Source: Mageeibacillus sp. UBA5442 | GTDB taxonomy: Bacteria > Bacillota > Clostridia > Saccharofermentanales > DTU023 | Direction: 5' to 3' | NCBI GenBank assembly: GCA_002427475.1 | Contig: DIRG01000096.1 | Coordinates: forward strand, 1-7,947 | DNA: 7,947 nucleotides | Shown: positions 1-5,555 of the stretch, piece by piece | How the letters are laid out: each line of letters starts with the position of its first letter | Numbering within the stretch: position 1 is the stretch's first letter | Notes under the pieces: generated by a model | Told to the model about the DNA's origin: nothing | Seen by the model: the letters and a program-made list of their open reading frames with translations, nothing else | Databases searched by the model: none | Translations under genes and position numbers: made by a program

Positions 1-27
1 GTGCCTGGCACAGAAATCAACTTAGTG
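1..27 (+). repeat. GGCAC-type dispersed repeat, left-edge copy
   Basis: The window opens with GTGCC-T-GGCAC, a 5-bp inverted repeat around one base, followed by AGAAATCAACTTAG. The same unit recurs at 7245-7269 (GTGCCTGGCACGAAAATCAAC, then TTGG) with about 22 of 25 positions identical, and again at 7295. It may continue left of the window. It sits upstream of the DUF4085 gene, as the other copies sit upstream of the gene at 7346. What it does is unknown. Confidence 0.6.
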
Positions 28-54
28 ACAGACGCCCACACCCATGGGTATACT
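25..54 (+). promoter_or_regulatory. Candidate sigma-A promoter of the DUF4085 gene
   Basis: A -35-like GTGACA (25-30) and a -10-like TATACT (49-54) are separated by 18 bp, each matching five of six consensus bases. The spacer contains the perfect 10-bp palindrome ACCCATGGGT (40-49), which could be an operator. Transcription would start near 61, giving a very short leader before the ATG at 79. Parts of this stretch (CAGAC, then ATGGG, then TATACTG) resemble the right half of the 63-bp repeats at 6279 and 7160, so the promoter may lie in old repeat material. Confidence 0.45.
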
Positions 55-78
55 GTAAAAAACTAATAGCAGGTGCTT

Positions 79-897
79 ATGAAATATTTAACTAAAGAGT
101 GGTATAAGATATCCAACCTAACCGACCTTCACTTCGACCTCGAGGCCATCGACGAAGCAGCAGACAAAGATGATGACCTTTTCAGATCACTATACGAAGA
201 CCAAGAATACCAGTTTGTTGAGGAAGAAAGAGCAGAGCACGACTTCGATCCGCGTGAACTCTTTGACGAAGAAAACTACCCGGAAGATTTCGATTTGCAC
301 GGATTCTTAGCGGAAGAAGCGGCCTTCGTAGAGCAAACCATCTTCGACTACGACAATCGCGGCCCCTTCTCAGAAGAAGACTCAAAGAAACTCTTCGCCC
401 AGATTTACGACATCAGACTAAAACAAGCACAAGAAGACCTTCCAAAAGAAATCTACAAGCAAATTGCAGATCCCCGCGTCTTTGCCTTAGGCTTCACCAC
501 TGACGAAATCTACGAAGCAGTAAGAGACTTTTCCGTCCAAAACAATAGATACACACAGCAAGTCCTCGAAAAATACGAAGAAATAGAGCGCAAACAGAAT
601 ATTCCTCAAAACCTTCGTCGACGCCTCAACTTCCACGATTGCAAAATAATCGGCTGGCTTACACAAGGCACCGATCTTGTGCTGACACTCGATAATGAAG
701 GCGGCTTCACAGACGACAACCGGATCACCTTCCGCGATGTGACAGTGCTTAACGATGAAAATATTCTCAACTTATTCTGGATCTACGAAGAACTTTACAA
801 GACAAAAGATGGCTACGAAATCCACATCCTCTGCGATGGCGAACGCCTAGCCGAACTAAACCTACTCTGTTCAGATATTCGTATAGAAGAAATCTAG
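79..897 (+). CDS. DUF4085 family protein
   Basis: A 272-residue, very acidic, soluble protein with no signal peptide or membrane segment. The N-terminus MKYLTKEWY and the C-terminal stretch around residues 184-222 (RRRLNFHDCKI, then TLDNEGGFTDD and a following ITF strand) are what I recall of the DUF4085 family of Bacillota, whose biochemical role is not known. The middle (about residues 55-170) is rich in Glu, Asp and aromatic residues and looks helical. I chose the ATG at 79: an in-frame GTG at 73 would add two residues but has no SD, and the GTG itself lies in the AGGTG that could serve the ATG, although its 3-base spacing is short. The gene is alone on its strand here and converges with the deacetylase gene. 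Codon use is C-rich like the genes at 972-3669. Family assignment is from memory of its sequence pattern. Confidence 0.8.
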   Translation: MKYLTKEWYKISNLTDLHFDLEAIDEAADKDDDLFRSLYEDQEYQFVEEERAEHDFDPRELFDEENYPEDFDLHGFLAEEAAFVEQTIFDYDNRGPFSEEDSKKLFAQIYDIRLKQAQEDLPKEIYKQIADPRVFALGFTTDEIYEAVRDFSVQNNRYTQQVLEKYEEIERKQNIPQNLRRRLNFHDCKIIGWLTQGTDLVLTLDNEGGFTDDNRITFRDVTVLNDENILNLFWIYEELYKTKDGYEIHILCDGERLAELNLLCSDIRIEEI

Positions 898-962
898 AAA
901 AACCCGGCAACACTACCCGCACCGAACTCCAACCCGCCCCACTCCCGCGAGACTTCCACTCA

Positions 963-987
963 GCAGCCACATCACGACTGTGGCTGC
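963..987. other. Hairpin in the convergent intergenic region
   Basis: GCAGCCACA (963-971) and TGTGGCTGC (979-987) form a perfect 9-bp stem with a 7-base loop. The loop contains the TGA stop of the deacetylase gene (TCA at 972-974 on the + strand). The hairpin lies between two converging genes and could slow or end transcription from either side. There is no T-run after it on either strand, so it is not a standard intrinsic terminator. Confidence 0.5.
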
Positions 988-2066
988 AGCAGGACAAAGG
1001 TATAACCCTCTGCCCGGATCGCATCAATCAGCCGCGGCAAAATAGCCACATTCGTATCCGAAACCGCATGCAAAAGCAGAATAGAACCGTCGTGCAGCTC
1101 ACTCATAATCAAGTCAAAAGCCGCGTCAGGATCAGGCTGATCATCCGTCAACCAATCCCTATAAGCAAAACTCCAAAACACCGTCGTGTACGCAAAATCT
1201 TTCGCTATCTTGAGACTCCTCTCACTATAGCCACCCTCCGCCGGTCGATACAGCTTCGGCATCGGCCGCCCGGTCAAAGACAAATAATTCATCTCCAGCT
1301 CCAGCAAGTCACTAATAAAAGTCTGCGTCGACGTCTCAAGCGCCGCACTCGCCCGCAAATGTCGCTGCGTATGATTGCCAACCTGATGCCCTTCGTTAAT
1401 CATCCTCTGCACCAAGCCGAAATTATTATTAAGATAACTTCCAGTAATGAAAAAGGTTATCGGCACCCCTTTCGCAGCCGCAATATCCAGAATTTCAGTC
1501 GTATTATTCTCAAACTCATAACCCGCATCCATCGTCAGATAGACACGCTTTTGCCCACTCGGCGCCAGCTGCCACACAGCTCCATAGCTCGAGATTAGTG
1601 ACTGAATGCCTGCATCAATCGTGGCACGCTCGCCCGGTGCAGGTCGTCGATACCACCAGCTCAAATCCTCATTAGAGTAGACAGCATAAGGATCCGCCGC
1701 AGTCGTAGTCGTGCGTGTAGTGCTAGGAGTTGTCGTCGTGCTCCTGCTCGTTGTTGTCGTGCTCGTCCTGCTCGTAGTAGTCGTACTCGTCCTACTCGTG
1801 CTCGTCAAACTTGCAGTCGAACTTGCAGTCGTAACCGCGGCACTCGCCGTCGTGCTCGCCGTCGACGTTGTCCTCGTTGTGCTTGTCGAAGTGCTTGAGC
1901 TGCTCTCACTCGTGCTGAAACTCGAGCTCTCGCTCTCACTGCTAGTTGCAGCGCTCGTGAAAGTTACTGACCCAATTGACGTTTCCGTCGGAGCAGTCGG
2001 GAGATTACTACATGACACCATAAACAAGAACAGTGCCATAAGAAAAAATGCCAGAACGCGTTTCAT
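972..2066 (-). CDS. PdaA-like polysaccharide (peptidoglycan) deacetylase, lipoprotein with Ser/Thr-rich linker
   Basis: This 364-residue protein is predicted to remove acetyl groups from an amino-sugar polymer, most likely peptidoglycan, outside the membrane. Residues 1-19 form a lipoprotein signal (hydrophobic core, then MVSC with Cys19 as lipidation site). Residues about 41-123 are almost only Ser, Thr, Ala and Arg, including an SRTSTTTT repeat. The NodB/carbohydrate esterase 4 domain spans about 165-362: TMDAG (Asp180, motif 1), HTQRH (His232 and His236, metal ligands), RPAEGG (Arg274), FWSFAYRDW (297-305) and LLHAVS (His333). The RP..G.YSER and FWS.A..DW forms are those of PdaA, which acts on muramic acid in spore cortex. 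Ala181 replaces the usual second Asp of motif 1 (Asn in PdaA). The start is backed by SD AGGGAGGA at 2075-2082, eight bases upstream. It is divergent from the dehydrogenase gene. The exact substrate is inferred. Confidence 0.9.
   Translation of the reverse strand: MKRVLAFFLMALFLFMVSCSNLPTAPTETSIGSVTFTSAATSSESESSSFSTSESSSSTSTSTTRTTSTASTTASAAVTTASSTASLTSTSRTSTTTTSRTSTTTTSRSTTTTPSTTRTTTTAADPYAVYSNEDLSWWYRRPAPGERATIDAGIQSLISSYGAVWQLAPSGQKRVYLTMDAGYEFENNTTEILDIAAAKGVPITFFITGSYLNNNFGLVQRMINEGHQVGNHTQRHLRASAALETSTQTFISDLLELEMNYLSLTGRPMPKLYRPAEGGYSERSLKIAKDFAYTTVFWSFAYRDWLTDDQPDPDAAFDLIMSELHDGSILLLHAVSDTNVAILPRLIDAIRAEGYTFVLLQPQS
1728..1796 (-). repeat. In-frame 24-bp tandem repeat in the deacetylase linker
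   Basis: Residues 91-113 of the deacetylase read SRTSTTTT, SRTSTTTT, SRSTTTT, i.e. nearly three copies of an 8-residue (24-bp) unit within a longer Ser/Thr-rich low-complexity region. The DNA copies are imperfect. Such repeats can change length by slippage, which would lengthen or shorten the surface spacer in steps of eight residues without breaking the frame. Confidence 0.65.
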
Positions 2067-2241
2067 ATCAACCGTCCTCCCTCTAACTCCTCTCGTTTAA
2101 GTATAAAACGCTTAGAAAAACTCTACGAGCAGCCTAGTTACAAAAAGACGAAGTTTTTCATCCACCCAAATCGCCGCCCACACCCACACTTCACCTACAC
2201 CGGCATCAGCTACCCTCCCCATATCCTCCGTCACCCTCGTT

Positions 2242-2271
2242 GCGACAGCAAACGCTAGCAAGAAGTAAAAT
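2242..2271 (+). promoter_or_regulatory. Weak candidate promoter of the sugar dehydrogenase gene
   Basis: A -35-like GCGACA (2242-2247) and a -10-like TAAAAT (2266-2271) are 18 bp apart. The -35 matches only four of six bases. The rest of the 229-bp divergent region (2067-2295) holds a possible minus-strand -10, TATACT (AGTATA at 2100-2105), for the deacetylase gene, but I see no convincing -35 for it and no clear shared operator. Confidence 0.3.
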
Positions 2272-2295
2272 TATCAGCACTGTGAGGTGGATATT

Positions 2296-3669
2296 ATGTT
2301 TAAGAAAAAACTAATCTCAACTATTTCAACCTTTTTAGCTTTAAGCCTAATCCTGACAGCCTGCGTCGGCGCAGACAACGGCAATGAAAGCAGCGCGCTC
2401 CCCTCGACAACGACCAGCACCCGAGCCACCACCAGCGCTCCAGCCACCACCAGCGAACCCGACACTCCCGGCAGCGAATCCGGCAGCACCAGCGGCCCCA
2501 CACAAGAACCCGAAACCACCGCAACAATCCCCAGCGCAGATCTCCCGCCCGTCGAGAACCGCTCACCCGAAACGAATTATGAACCGGCCTTCGCAGGGCA
2601 AACACGCGCCAACGGCATGGCGACCAGCGTCGACCTAAACATCGAAATCATCGCTGACGATCTCTCCAGACCCTGGGCCGTAAAAGCCTTGCCGGACGGC
2701 CGTCTGGCAATTACTGAAAAGGGCGGCACCTTGCGCATCGCCACCACCGACGGCGCACTCAGCGCAAAAATCACCGGCTTCCCCGCCGTAGACGACCGCT
2801 CTCAAGGCGGGCTCCTCGACGTCGAGCCGGCCCCGGATTTCACTGACAGCCGCATGCTCTACTTCACCTTAGCGGAACGTACTAACCAAGGCTCGCTAAC
2901 AGCCGTCGGCCGCGGCCGCCTGTCCGACGACGAAAGCCAGATCGAGAACTTCGAAATCATCTACCGCGCAGAACCTTACTACAACAACAGCATGCACTTT
3001 GGCAGCAGGTTGCTTTTCGACGAAAACGGCAATCTCTTCGTCTCCACCGGCGAACGCTCAGACGCCAGAACCAGAACCCTCGCCCAAGAACTAGACAACG
3101 GCTACGGAAAAATCATCCACATCACCCCCGACGGACAGCCCGCCCCCGGCGCACCCTTTGTATCAGGCGTTCCGGACCAATGGACAGAAATCTATACCTA
3201 CGGACACCGCAACGTTCAGGGTATGGCTTTTCATCCCGGCACCGGCGACCTCTGGATCAGTGAGATGGGCCCGCGCGGAGGCGACGAACTCAACCTGATC
3301 CTTCCCGGCAGAAACTACGGCTGGCCCCTCGTCAGCTACGGCATCGAATACAGCGGCGCAGCTATCCCCGGCGGCGCCACCAGCAGGGAAGGCGTCGAAG
3401 AGCCGATCTACTACTGGGACCCCGTCCTAGCCCCCAGCGGCATGGCCTTTTACGATTCCGACCTCATCCCCGAATGGCAAAACAACCTCTTCATCGCAGG
3501 CTTAAGAGGACAGCATATCGCCCGCCTACTAATCGTCGATCAGAAAGTTGTGGGCGAAGAAAGACTCCTAGCCGACCAAGGCCAGCGCTTCCGCGACGTC
3601 GAAGAAATGGACGGCGTCCTGTATGTGATCAGCGATTCCAATTTGCTCTACCGCATAGGCAGAGACTAG
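2296..3669 (+). CDS. PQQ-dependent sugar dehydrogenase family (GSDH/YliI-like) lipoprotein
   Basis: This 457-residue protein belongs to the soluble aldose sugar/glucose dehydrogenase beta-propeller family, in which PQQ and calcium-dependent members oxidise sugars to lactones. Residues 1-23 are a lipoprotein signal ending LTAC (Cys23). A Ser/Thr/Pro/Ala-rich spacer of about 70 residues follows. The propeller starts near residue 117. Family signatures are RPW (125-127), QGGLLD (170-175), MHFGSR with His234 at the expected catalytic-base position, GHRN (303-306), EMGPRGGDE (323-331) and NYGWP (340-344). The ATG at 2296 is preceded by GAGGTGG five bases away; the upstream in-frame GTG (2287) lies inside that SD and is rejected. 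It diverges from the deacetylase gene and shares its lipobox-plus-linker design. Codons are strongly C-ending. No PQQ synthesis gene is in the window, so the real cofactor and electron acceptor are uncertain. Confidence 0.9.
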   Translation: MFKKKLISTISTFLALSLILTACVGADNGNESSALPSTTTSTRATTSAPATTSEPDTPGSESGSTSGPTQEPETTATIPSADLPPVENRSPETNYEPAFAGQTRANGMATSVDLNIEIIADDLSRPWAVKALPDGRLAITEKGGTLRIATTDGALSAKITGFPAVDDRSQGGLLDVEPAPDFTDSRMLYFTLAERTNQGSLTAVGRGRLSDDESQIENFEIIYRAEPYYNNSMHFGSRLLFDENGNLFVSTGERSDARTRTLAQELDNGYGKIIHITPDGQPAPGAPFVSGVPDQWTEIYTYGHRNVQGMAFHPGTGDLWISEMGPRGGDELNLILPGRNYGWPLVSYGIEYSGAAIPGGATSREGVEEPIYYWDPVLAPSGMAFYDSDLIPEWQNNLFIAGLRGQHIARLLIVDQKVVGEERLLADQGQRFRDVEEMDGVLYVISDSNLLYRIGRD

Positions 3670-3750
3670 TTGATATACAGCCCTTTTTAATGAAAAAAAC
3701 CACACGCTCCGAAACCTCCAGCCAAGACCACAATAGCAGCTGAATTTTAT

Positions 3751-3779
3751 TTGACTTTAATCCCTCTCTTTGTCATAAT
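3751..3779 (+). promoter_or_regulatory. Strong promoter of the tRNA-Leu gene
   Basis: TTGACT (3751-3756) and CATAAT (3774-3779) are 17 bp apart, each five of six consensus bases, and TG at 3771-3772 forms an extended -10 (TGTCATAAT). The predicted start is about 25 bases before the tRNA. The 3670-3750 stretch between the dehydrogenase stop and this promoter has no GC-rich stem with a T-run. Confidence 0.8.
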
Positions 3780-3811
3780 ATCTGAGCTGGCTCGCCCGGT
3801 ATTTTTTAATC

Positions 3812-3896
3812 GCGGCCGTGGCGGAATTGGCAGACGCGCACGCTTGAGGGGCGTGTGATTAACCTCGTACGAGTTCGAGTCTCGTTGGCCGCACCA
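3812..3896 (+). tRNA. tRNA-Leu(GAG)
   Basis: An 85-base type II tRNA with the CCA end encoded. The acceptor stem is GCGGCCG (3812-3818) with TGGCCGC (3886-3892, one G-T pair), discriminator A3893 and CCA to 3896. The anticodon stem is CACGC/GCGTG (3839-3843 and 3851-3855) with loop TTGAGGG, so the anticodon is GAG at 3846-3848, reading CUC and CUU leucine codons. The long variable arm is 3856-3868, as expected for leucine tRNAs. The T-arm is ACGAG-TTCGAGT-CTCGT (3869-3885). It has its own promoter and terminator and is a single-gene unit. Confidence 0.96.
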
Positions 3897-3897
3897 T

Positions 3898-3941
3898 AAA
3901 AGGACGTAGAAATGGATACCATCCGCCTACGTCTTTTTTTT
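3898..3941 (+). terminator. Intrinsic terminator of tRNA-Leu
   Basis: GACGTAG (3903-3909) pairs with CTACGTC (3927-3933), with an inner stem GGAT/ATCC (3914-3917 and 3921-3924) around loop ACC. Eight T residues (3934-3941) follow at once, and A3898-A3901 can pair with part of this T-run. The hairpin begins just after the CCA end. Confidence 0.92.
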
Positions 3942-4024
3942 ATGCTCTGAAACGATGATAGGGCAAAGGGTGTCCTGCAACAGCTTTGTCACTACAGCAA
4001 GTCTTGTTAGAAGATTCTTCTTAA

Positions 4025-4068
4025 GCAATGTAACACAAGTGTCTTGCAATGTAACAATTAAATTGTTA
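4025..4068 (+). promoter_or_regulatory. Putative operator of the AbiE-like operon: direct repeats plus 17-bp palindrome
   Basis: GCAATGTAACA occurs twice, at 4025-4035 and 4046-4056, exactly 21 bp apart or about two helical turns. The second copy runs into a perfect palindrome, TAACAATT-A-AATTGTTA (4052-4068), which fills the spacer of the predicted promoter and overlaps the first bases of its -10. A protein bound here would block RNA polymerase. AbiE-type antitoxins are known to repress their own promoters through repeats, so the winged-helix protein encoded next is the natural candidate; that link is inferred. Confidence 0.6.
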
Positions 4069-4072
4069 TATT
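4044..4072 (+). promoter_or_regulatory. Promoter of the AbiE-like operon
   Basis: TTGCAA (4044-4049, four of six bases) and TATATT (4067-4072, five of six bases) have a 17-bp spacer. The predicted start is near 4079, giving a leader of about 30 bases before the TTG start codon. The operator candidate lies in the spacer. The stretch 3942-4024, between the tRNA terminator and this promoter, contains nothing else I can support. Confidence 0.6.
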
Positions 4073-4093
4073 AGAAATGAAAAGTGTTTCATT

Positions 4094-4105
4094 AGGAGGT
4101 GATCC
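4094..4105 (+). promoter_or_regulatory. Exceptionally long Shine-Dalgarno before a TTG start
   Basis: AGGAGGTGATCC is a 12-base perfect complement of the usual bacterial 16S rRNA 3' end (GGATCACCTCCT). AGGAGG ends eight bases before the TTG at 4108. It decides the start: the earlier in-frame GTG (4099-4101) lies inside the SD and cannot be the start. Pairing a maximal SD with a weak start codon suggests that expression of this gene is set at translation. Confidence 0.75.
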
Positions 4106-4107
4106 AA

Positions 4108-5085
4108 TTGCTTAAGACTGTAGAGCTTTACTTGAAAGAAAATATAGATGAGCAACTTAAAATTAAACCAAGACTGAAAAATAATAAATTTCCAATCTTT
4201 TTAAAAGAAAACTATAATTTTTATGATATGACGATTCTTGGAACACGGTGTGTTTTAGTTGATGCGGTTGACGAGATGCCAAGTATTGATCAGCTTCAGA
4301 AGCATATAAAGCAAATTAAAAACCTGACGAGTCGACAAATTGTTATGTATTACAAAGAAATCACAAGATATAGAAGAAAAAGTCTTATTGAAAATAGGAT
4401 AGCCTTTGTGGTTGAAGATGGACAGATGTATTTGCCTTTCCTGGGTCTTGATTTGAAGAAAACCCAAGAACACGTTGAAGAAAAAGTAAAGAGATTCACA
4501 ACTCCTGCGCAGATTGCATACCTGTATTTCTTGTACCATAAAGAGGAAGTCGTTAATACGACTGATTTTGCTAATAAACTGGGCTTTAGCATAATGACAG
4601 CTTCTAGAGCACTAAACGATCTATACCGTGCGAATCTCGTCACCTATGCAGTTGGAGGAAAGACTGGTCGAAGCAAGGAGTATAAGCGAATACCAGACCC
4701 TGACTACTTTCTAAAAGGACGCGTTTACATAAAGACTCCAGTAAGAAAAATCATTTACTCCAAGACAAGGCCTTTAGGTGCCTTGACTGCCGGAATAGAG
4801 ACATTGGCAGAATTATCCATGATCAATCCACCGGATCATCCGATTATGGCAATAGGTAAAAATAAACTAGATAAAGAGCAAATTGAAGTTGTTAAGAATA
4901 GGGACATCATAAAAGATTCAAAACTGGTGGAAGTAGAGGTTTGGGATTATGATCCTGGCCTATTTTCTAATAATGGCCATGTGGATCTACTATCTTTGTA
5001 TGCGTCTTTGAAGGAAGAAACTGATGAAAGGATTGAACAAGCATTAGAAGAAGTCTTGCAAGGTGAGTCATGGTACACGGGCTAG
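4108..5085 (+). CDS. Winged-helix regulator/antitoxin-like protein of an AbiE-type two-gene module
   Basis: A 325-residue soluble protein starting at TTG after a 12-base SD. An N-terminal domain (about 1-125) has no fold I recognise. A winged-helix DNA-binding segment follows (about 131-195: TTPAQIAYLYFLYH, then a helix-turn-helix around 151-175 with TASRALNDLYRANLV, then a basic wing GGKTGRSKEYKR). A C-terminal domain (about 205-300) contains PLGALTAGIETLAELSMI, reminiscent of the C-terminal part of AbiEi-like antitoxins. It overlaps the downstream nucleotidyltransferase gene by 16 bases, the AbiEi/AbiEii arrangement. The likely role is to repress the operon and neutralise the partner. Unlike classical AbiEi, the winged helix is central rather than N-terminal, so it may be a separate antitoxin type or only a regulator. 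Codons are A/T-rich, unlike the neighbours upstream, which suggests transfer. Confidence 0.65.
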   Translation: MLKTVELYLKENIDEQLKIKPRLKNNKFPIFLKENYNFYDMTILGTRCVLVDAVDEMPSIDQLQKHIKQIKNLTSRQIVMYYKEITRYRRKSLIENRIAFVVEDGQMYLPFLGLDLKKTQEHVEEKVKRFTTPAQIAYLYFLYHKEEVVNTTDFANKLGFSIMTASRALNDLYRANLVTYAVGGKTGRSKEYKRIPDPDYFLKGRVYIKTPVRKIIYSKTRPLGALTAGIETLAELSMINPPDHPIMAIGKNKLDKEQIEVVKNRDIIKDSKLVEVEVWDYDPGLFSNNGHVDLLSLYASLKEETDERIEQALEEVLQGESWYTG

Positions 5086-5555
5086 ATAAATTCAAAGAGT
5101 ATTTTGCAGATCACACAAGTCAATATGTTTTTATTGGAGGCACAGCTTGCGATATTCTTATGGATGAACTTGGAGCTTCCTTTCGGGCAACCAAGGATCT
5201 GGATATGGTACTTATCATTGAAGCGCTCGATACCTCTTTTGGAGAGACCTTCTGGCAGTTCATAGAAGATGGTGGCTATGAGCATCGTGAGAAGGGGACA
5301 GGAGAGAATCAATTTTACCGTTTTTCAAATCCGAAAGATATAACCTTTCCCAAAATGATTGAGCTTTTCAGTAAGCTTCCAAATGAAATTGAACTTAGCT
5401 TCGATAGTGGGCTGACTCCCATTCATATAGATGACAGCATCGTCAGTCTCTCTGCAATACTGTTAAATGATGATTATTACAATTTACTAATAAAAGGCAG
5501 ACGAATGGTGGAAGGCTTTTCACTTATTCCGCCAGCCTTGCAACTCTTAATCTAA
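5070..5555 (+). CDS. AbiEii-like nucleotidyltransferase, probably C-terminally truncated
   Basis: A 161-residue protein with the start of a nucleotidyltransferase fold of the AbiEii/DUF1814 type: IGGTACDIL (22-30; Gly23-Gly24 nucleotide loop) followed by RATKDLDMVL (39-48; Asp43 and Asp45 as candidate metal ligands). AbiEii-type toxins transfer nucleotides to cellular targets and stop growth. The ATG overlaps the upstream gene by 16 bases and has AAGGTGAG just before it, so translation is probably coupled. Relatives I recall continue past this end with a Lys-rich segment and a later conserved Asp-containing region that complete the active site. Here the frame stops after PPALQLLI, nine bases into the converging peptidase gene. 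No continuation is visible in another frame, since that DNA is the intact opposite gene. I infer loss of the 3' end, so activity is doubtful. A naturally short family member is the alternative. Confidence 0.65.
   Translation: MVHGLDKFKEYFADHTSQYVFIGGTACDILMDELGASFRATKDLDMVLIIEALDTSFGETFWQFIEDGGYEHREKGTGENQFYRFSNPKDITFPKMIELFSKLPNEIELSFDSGLTPIHIDDSIVSLSAILLNDDYYNLLIKGRRMVEGFSLIPPALQLLI

Noticed and set aside
1068..1598. Plus-strand 176-codon frame with many Arg codons
   Set aside because: Antisense shadow of the NodB domain, whose catalytic motifs read cleanly on the minus strand.
1711..2100. Long plus-strand frame rich in Val and Leu that looks like a membrane protein
   Set aside because: It is the antisense of the Ser/Thr-codon repeats of the deacetylase linker; no SD, no family resemblance, and the minus-strand gene is clear.
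3670..3750. T-run and A-run after the dehydrogenase stop as a terminator
   Set aside because: Only A/T pairing is possible (TTTTT with AAAAAA), no GC-rich stem; not supportable.
4009..4021. Palindrome AGAAGA-T-TCTTCT upstream of the AbiE-like promoter
   Set aside because: Perfect but short, low-complexity and about 23 bp upstream of the -35; likely chance, so not listed as an operator.
4350..4643. Minus-strand frame opposite the winged-helix gene
   Set aside because: Antisense to a gene with a strong SD, promoter and recognisable winged-helix pattern; no independent signals.
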